Source of the DNA: Symbiodinium natans
Lineage: Eukaryota > Sar > Dinophyceae > Suessiales > Symbiodiniaceae
Assembly (NCBI GenBank): GCA_905221605.1
Contig: CAJNDS010002261.1
Coordinates: 186,001 to 250,000, forward strand
Direction: 5' to 3'
DNA length: 64,000 nucleotides
The translations under genes and the position numbers were made by a program. Shown here piece by piece: positions 61,714-64,000 of the stretch. Position 1 is the first letter of the stretch. Every line of letters begins with the position of its first letter. The notes beneath the pieces were generated by a model that saw nothing but the letters and a program-made list of their open reading frames with translations, ran no database searches and had not been told where the DNA came from.

Positions 61714-62064
61714 CTAAACCCTAGGGCGGGGGCGGGATTGGCACTTACAGGGCAAAAGATTGAAGCCAAGTCCTTCCAGCACGCGCCTATCCTCTGCAGA
61801 AAGAGACAAGTGAGACCGAATGTGAAAGCCTACTAATAGGAGCCGTTCTCCTTCCCAGCTTAAAGTAGCATGCGGAAGCTTCGCCTGCAGCCTCACATAC
61901 GGCCGTGTGATGTCAAGGATCCCTCCTCTGGGGCCGTTCTCATCCATCTGCACGCAGCCACTGACTGCGGTGCTCCACACGCCTCCTCCCTTGAAAGAGG
62001 AGACCGGTATCAGGACGTTGTCACACTCCGTGCTGTTGTGGGCAGTGGACTGCACTGCGGACAT
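61714..62064 (-). pseudogene. Second 2-oxoglutarate/Fe(II) dioxygenase-like fragment
   Basis: On the minus strand the frame reads NVLIPVSSFKGGGVW, then GGILDITRPYVRLQ, PHATLSWEGERLLLVGFHIR and LEGLGFNLLP. The GG-(V)W strand, the His of PHAT and the Arg of GER reproduce the second half of the dioxygenase-like domain of YR-2. The expected HxD just before the conserved His-Asn is replaced by Gln-Ser-Thr (AVQSTAHN), so the iron site is incomplete. It may be a relic of a related element or an exon of a host gene: a TTAG just upstream on the minus strand could be a 3' splice site. Confidence 0.45.
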
Positions 62065-62108
62065 TCCTGGCTAATGTGAGGCTATTGCAATGCTCACCCG
62101 GAGCCATG

Positions 62109-62730
62109 CTATTTATGACTGCGCTCAGAAGCGCAGCGAACTGACAAGTGTTGATCAGCAGGCCAATGAATCCTCATTGCACATATCCCCCCATGGAGAA
62201 AGAAATTGGGAAGAATCCATGTCCCTTCCTCCAGGCACTCCTGAAAAGGTCTGAGCTTGGAGGGAAGCACATCCAACAACGGAAGCAGTGCATCAGACTC
62301 CACCCAGCCTGCTGACAATGCTCTCGCCACAAATAGCTCCACGCCAGTGGCGTCAGCTCGGAGCTCTGGCAACCCCGGAGGCGACTGAGGTTTAAACCAT
62401 CTGAACTTGCAAGTTCAGGCTCCATCCTTTCCAGCGCTGGCGATGGTGAACAGAGCGTCACGACACAGTAGAAGTATGTCCGGCCAGATGAGTTTGAGCC
62501 TATGGCTTGTGAGGAGTCATTCTCCCATTTCTCCTCCTGCGATGAGGCTTCAGAAGGATCTGCATCATCTGGCGACCTGGGGTGCGCAAAGCCAAGCACC
62601 GAAGGTGCCTCCAACAACAGCTCCTGATTCCACTGTTCTTGGCTTACTCCCGCTGGCTTTGGGCAGAGTTCCAACATTATCGACAGAATCTCATCGCTAC
62701 CCATGCTCCTAGATAGGTCAACGCAGCTTG
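62109..62730 (-). other. Coding-like minus-strand segment upstream of the dioxygenase fragment
   Basis: Two frames look protein-like in succession: an acidic Ser/Pro-rich stretch (MGSDEILSIMLELCPKP ...) in the frame of 62174-62968, then LPELRADATGVELFVARALS and DVLPSKLRPFQECLEEG in the frame of 62109-62372. A frame change near 62385 would join them. It lies in the same orientation as, and directly upstream of, the dioxygenase-like fragment, so both may be one decayed gene. No family recognised. Confidence 0.25.
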
Positions 62731-64000
62731 CGTGTGGTCCATATGCCACAGGCAAGCTATCGAAAGCACCAGAAGACCATAGATACTCATAGATACCCGT
62801 GCGGCATGTGTACCCGGCTTGTTCGTGACAACTCCGACTGGCCTGGAGCCACACTTCAGAAAACACACGCGTCTGACATGTGCAATGCGCAGGCTGATAT
62901 CGTCCACAGCGTAGTGGGGCCCGTGCCTTGTCAGCGACAAACTGGCTAACCCCCCCTTGCCCTTCCAATGTAAGGCGAAATGCTCAGGAGATTTACTTGG
63001 CTTCAGGCATGAACATGGACTGACAGTCAATTCTTGCAAAATCCAGGTTTTGGATCAGCTGGACCATACGCCATCCCCATTCTGTCCCCAAGCACACACG
63101 CATGCACTTCGGCATACAACTCGAAGGCAGACAGACATGACCACCGAGGAGCTCGGCTCGTGAGCCCACGCAGCTCCCCAGTGGTATCAGGGAGGAGCCT
63201 AACCAGCTAATGCCATTTAAGCTGACATTGAAGAAGGCCAATCAGGTAAGCGTTCCTTGCTTCGCTGTCGCCATGGGAAACAGGATAGCAAAGCCCTGCA
63301 ATGCCTCGAAAGATATCGCGCAGACTGCGTAGAATAGGCAACTCTGTGTGTGCGACCCTGCTAACACATGCCAGGCGCGTCATCTCTCTAGGACAGGGGC
63401 GAAGCAGCTGGGCAGAACAGTCGTTGGCCATCAAAAGCTCTGGAATGCACTCCACCCAGTGTCCCTTGTTTCGGGCGGACGCCACAGTCGAGAGCAGGCC
63501 CCCACTCCCGCTGCCGGAGGTTTCTTTTGCTCTCCATTGCTGGCTGCAGCTTTCTGCTCCTGTCCATCAACCCCATGCAAAACATCACATGTTGCAGTTC
63601 CTAGCCTGCGGGGGCCACTGGGGTGTTTTCCAGAGCATTTACGTCCTAATTACCCAAAGATGCTGCACTCCATCCGGCTCTGAATTGCAGACCTGCCTGT
63701 GCTCTCAAGTGTTCTTGTTGCAGCTATCTCATGTGTAAACCCCAAACCGCCGTTTGCGCGCATCTCGGACAGATAAGGGGTTACACGCTTGTCCCATGCC
63801 CGGCAGTGCCGCAGCCCAAGGTTGGGTTCAGAACCTGCTGGTGTGACAGGAAACCAGTGGAGTAGCTAATTCCCCGGCCACATTCCCATCCATGGCTCAC
63901 ACTTGCAGCGAGAATTACCTGCGAAGTCAAACACATAACGTTACGTCTGTGTTGGTTCAGCTGGCTTCTAAGCTACATCGTTTATCGCATGGGACGGGCT
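62731..64000. other. 1.3 kb without a supportable gene to the window end
   Basis: A minus-strand frame at 63207-63485 looks mildly protein-like but carries no motif. Nothing else is recognised. Confidence 0.4.

Overview
The window looks like nuclear DNA of a dinoflagellate, most likely a Suessiales/Symbiodiniaceae-type genome. The evidence is a one-mismatch genomic copy of the dinoflagellate 22-nt spliced leader (36542-36563), very low density of host-like genes, long GA/ACT/CAAT microsatellites, and polyproteins of dinoflagellate-type retroelements. I see no bacterial operon, rRNA, tRNA or CRISPR. Family assignments are by motif reading only; no search was run.

Layout. (1) 1-3405: C-terminal part of a Ty1/copia-type polyprotein (Ret-1: RT with YVDD, RNase H, then about 690 residues of unknown extension), followed by unannotatable sequence with small duplications and a spliced-leader-like tract. 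(2) 6650-10006: a frameshifted, probable DDE-type transposase. (3) 12890-14312: gag and start of pol of a tyrosine-recombinase (YR, DIRS-like) element, copy YR-1. (4) 14380-32073: a nested pair. Ret-A, a decayed copia-type element, is split by Ret-B (15327-25142), which is complete: identical 135-bp LTRs, 5-bp GAAGA target duplications, initiator-Met-type primer site, and one open frame of 2874 codons. (5) 32074-38098: mostly empty; it holds a minus-strand DNA methyltransferase fragment, a GA tract abutting the relict spliced leader, and a tandem duplication. (6) 38269-41654: Ret-C, a short internally deleted LTR element inserted into an open frame that becomes continuous when the element is removed. 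(7) 42874-44700: Ret-D, a decayed PR-INT-RT element. (8) 45697-52536: YR-2, a near full-length but decayed YR element encoding tyrosine recombinase, CCCH-finger gag, a 2-oxoglutarate/Fe(II) dioxygenase-like domain, a cytosine-methyltransferase-like domain, RT and RNase H. (9) 52537-64000: microsatellite-rich DNA with one minus-strand dioxygenase-like fragment (61714-62064).

The two points of most interest are Ret-B and YR-2. Ret-B looks young and possibly autonomous, with a SAP-like domain between protease and integrase and a roughly 790-residue post-RNase H extension containing a membrane-segment candidate, an 18-bp coding repeat and Cys/His modules. YR-2 combines a putative DNA-base oxidising dioxygenase and a DCM-type methyltransferase in one polyprotein with RT, and joins gag to pol through a single in-frame TGA (TGACTA).
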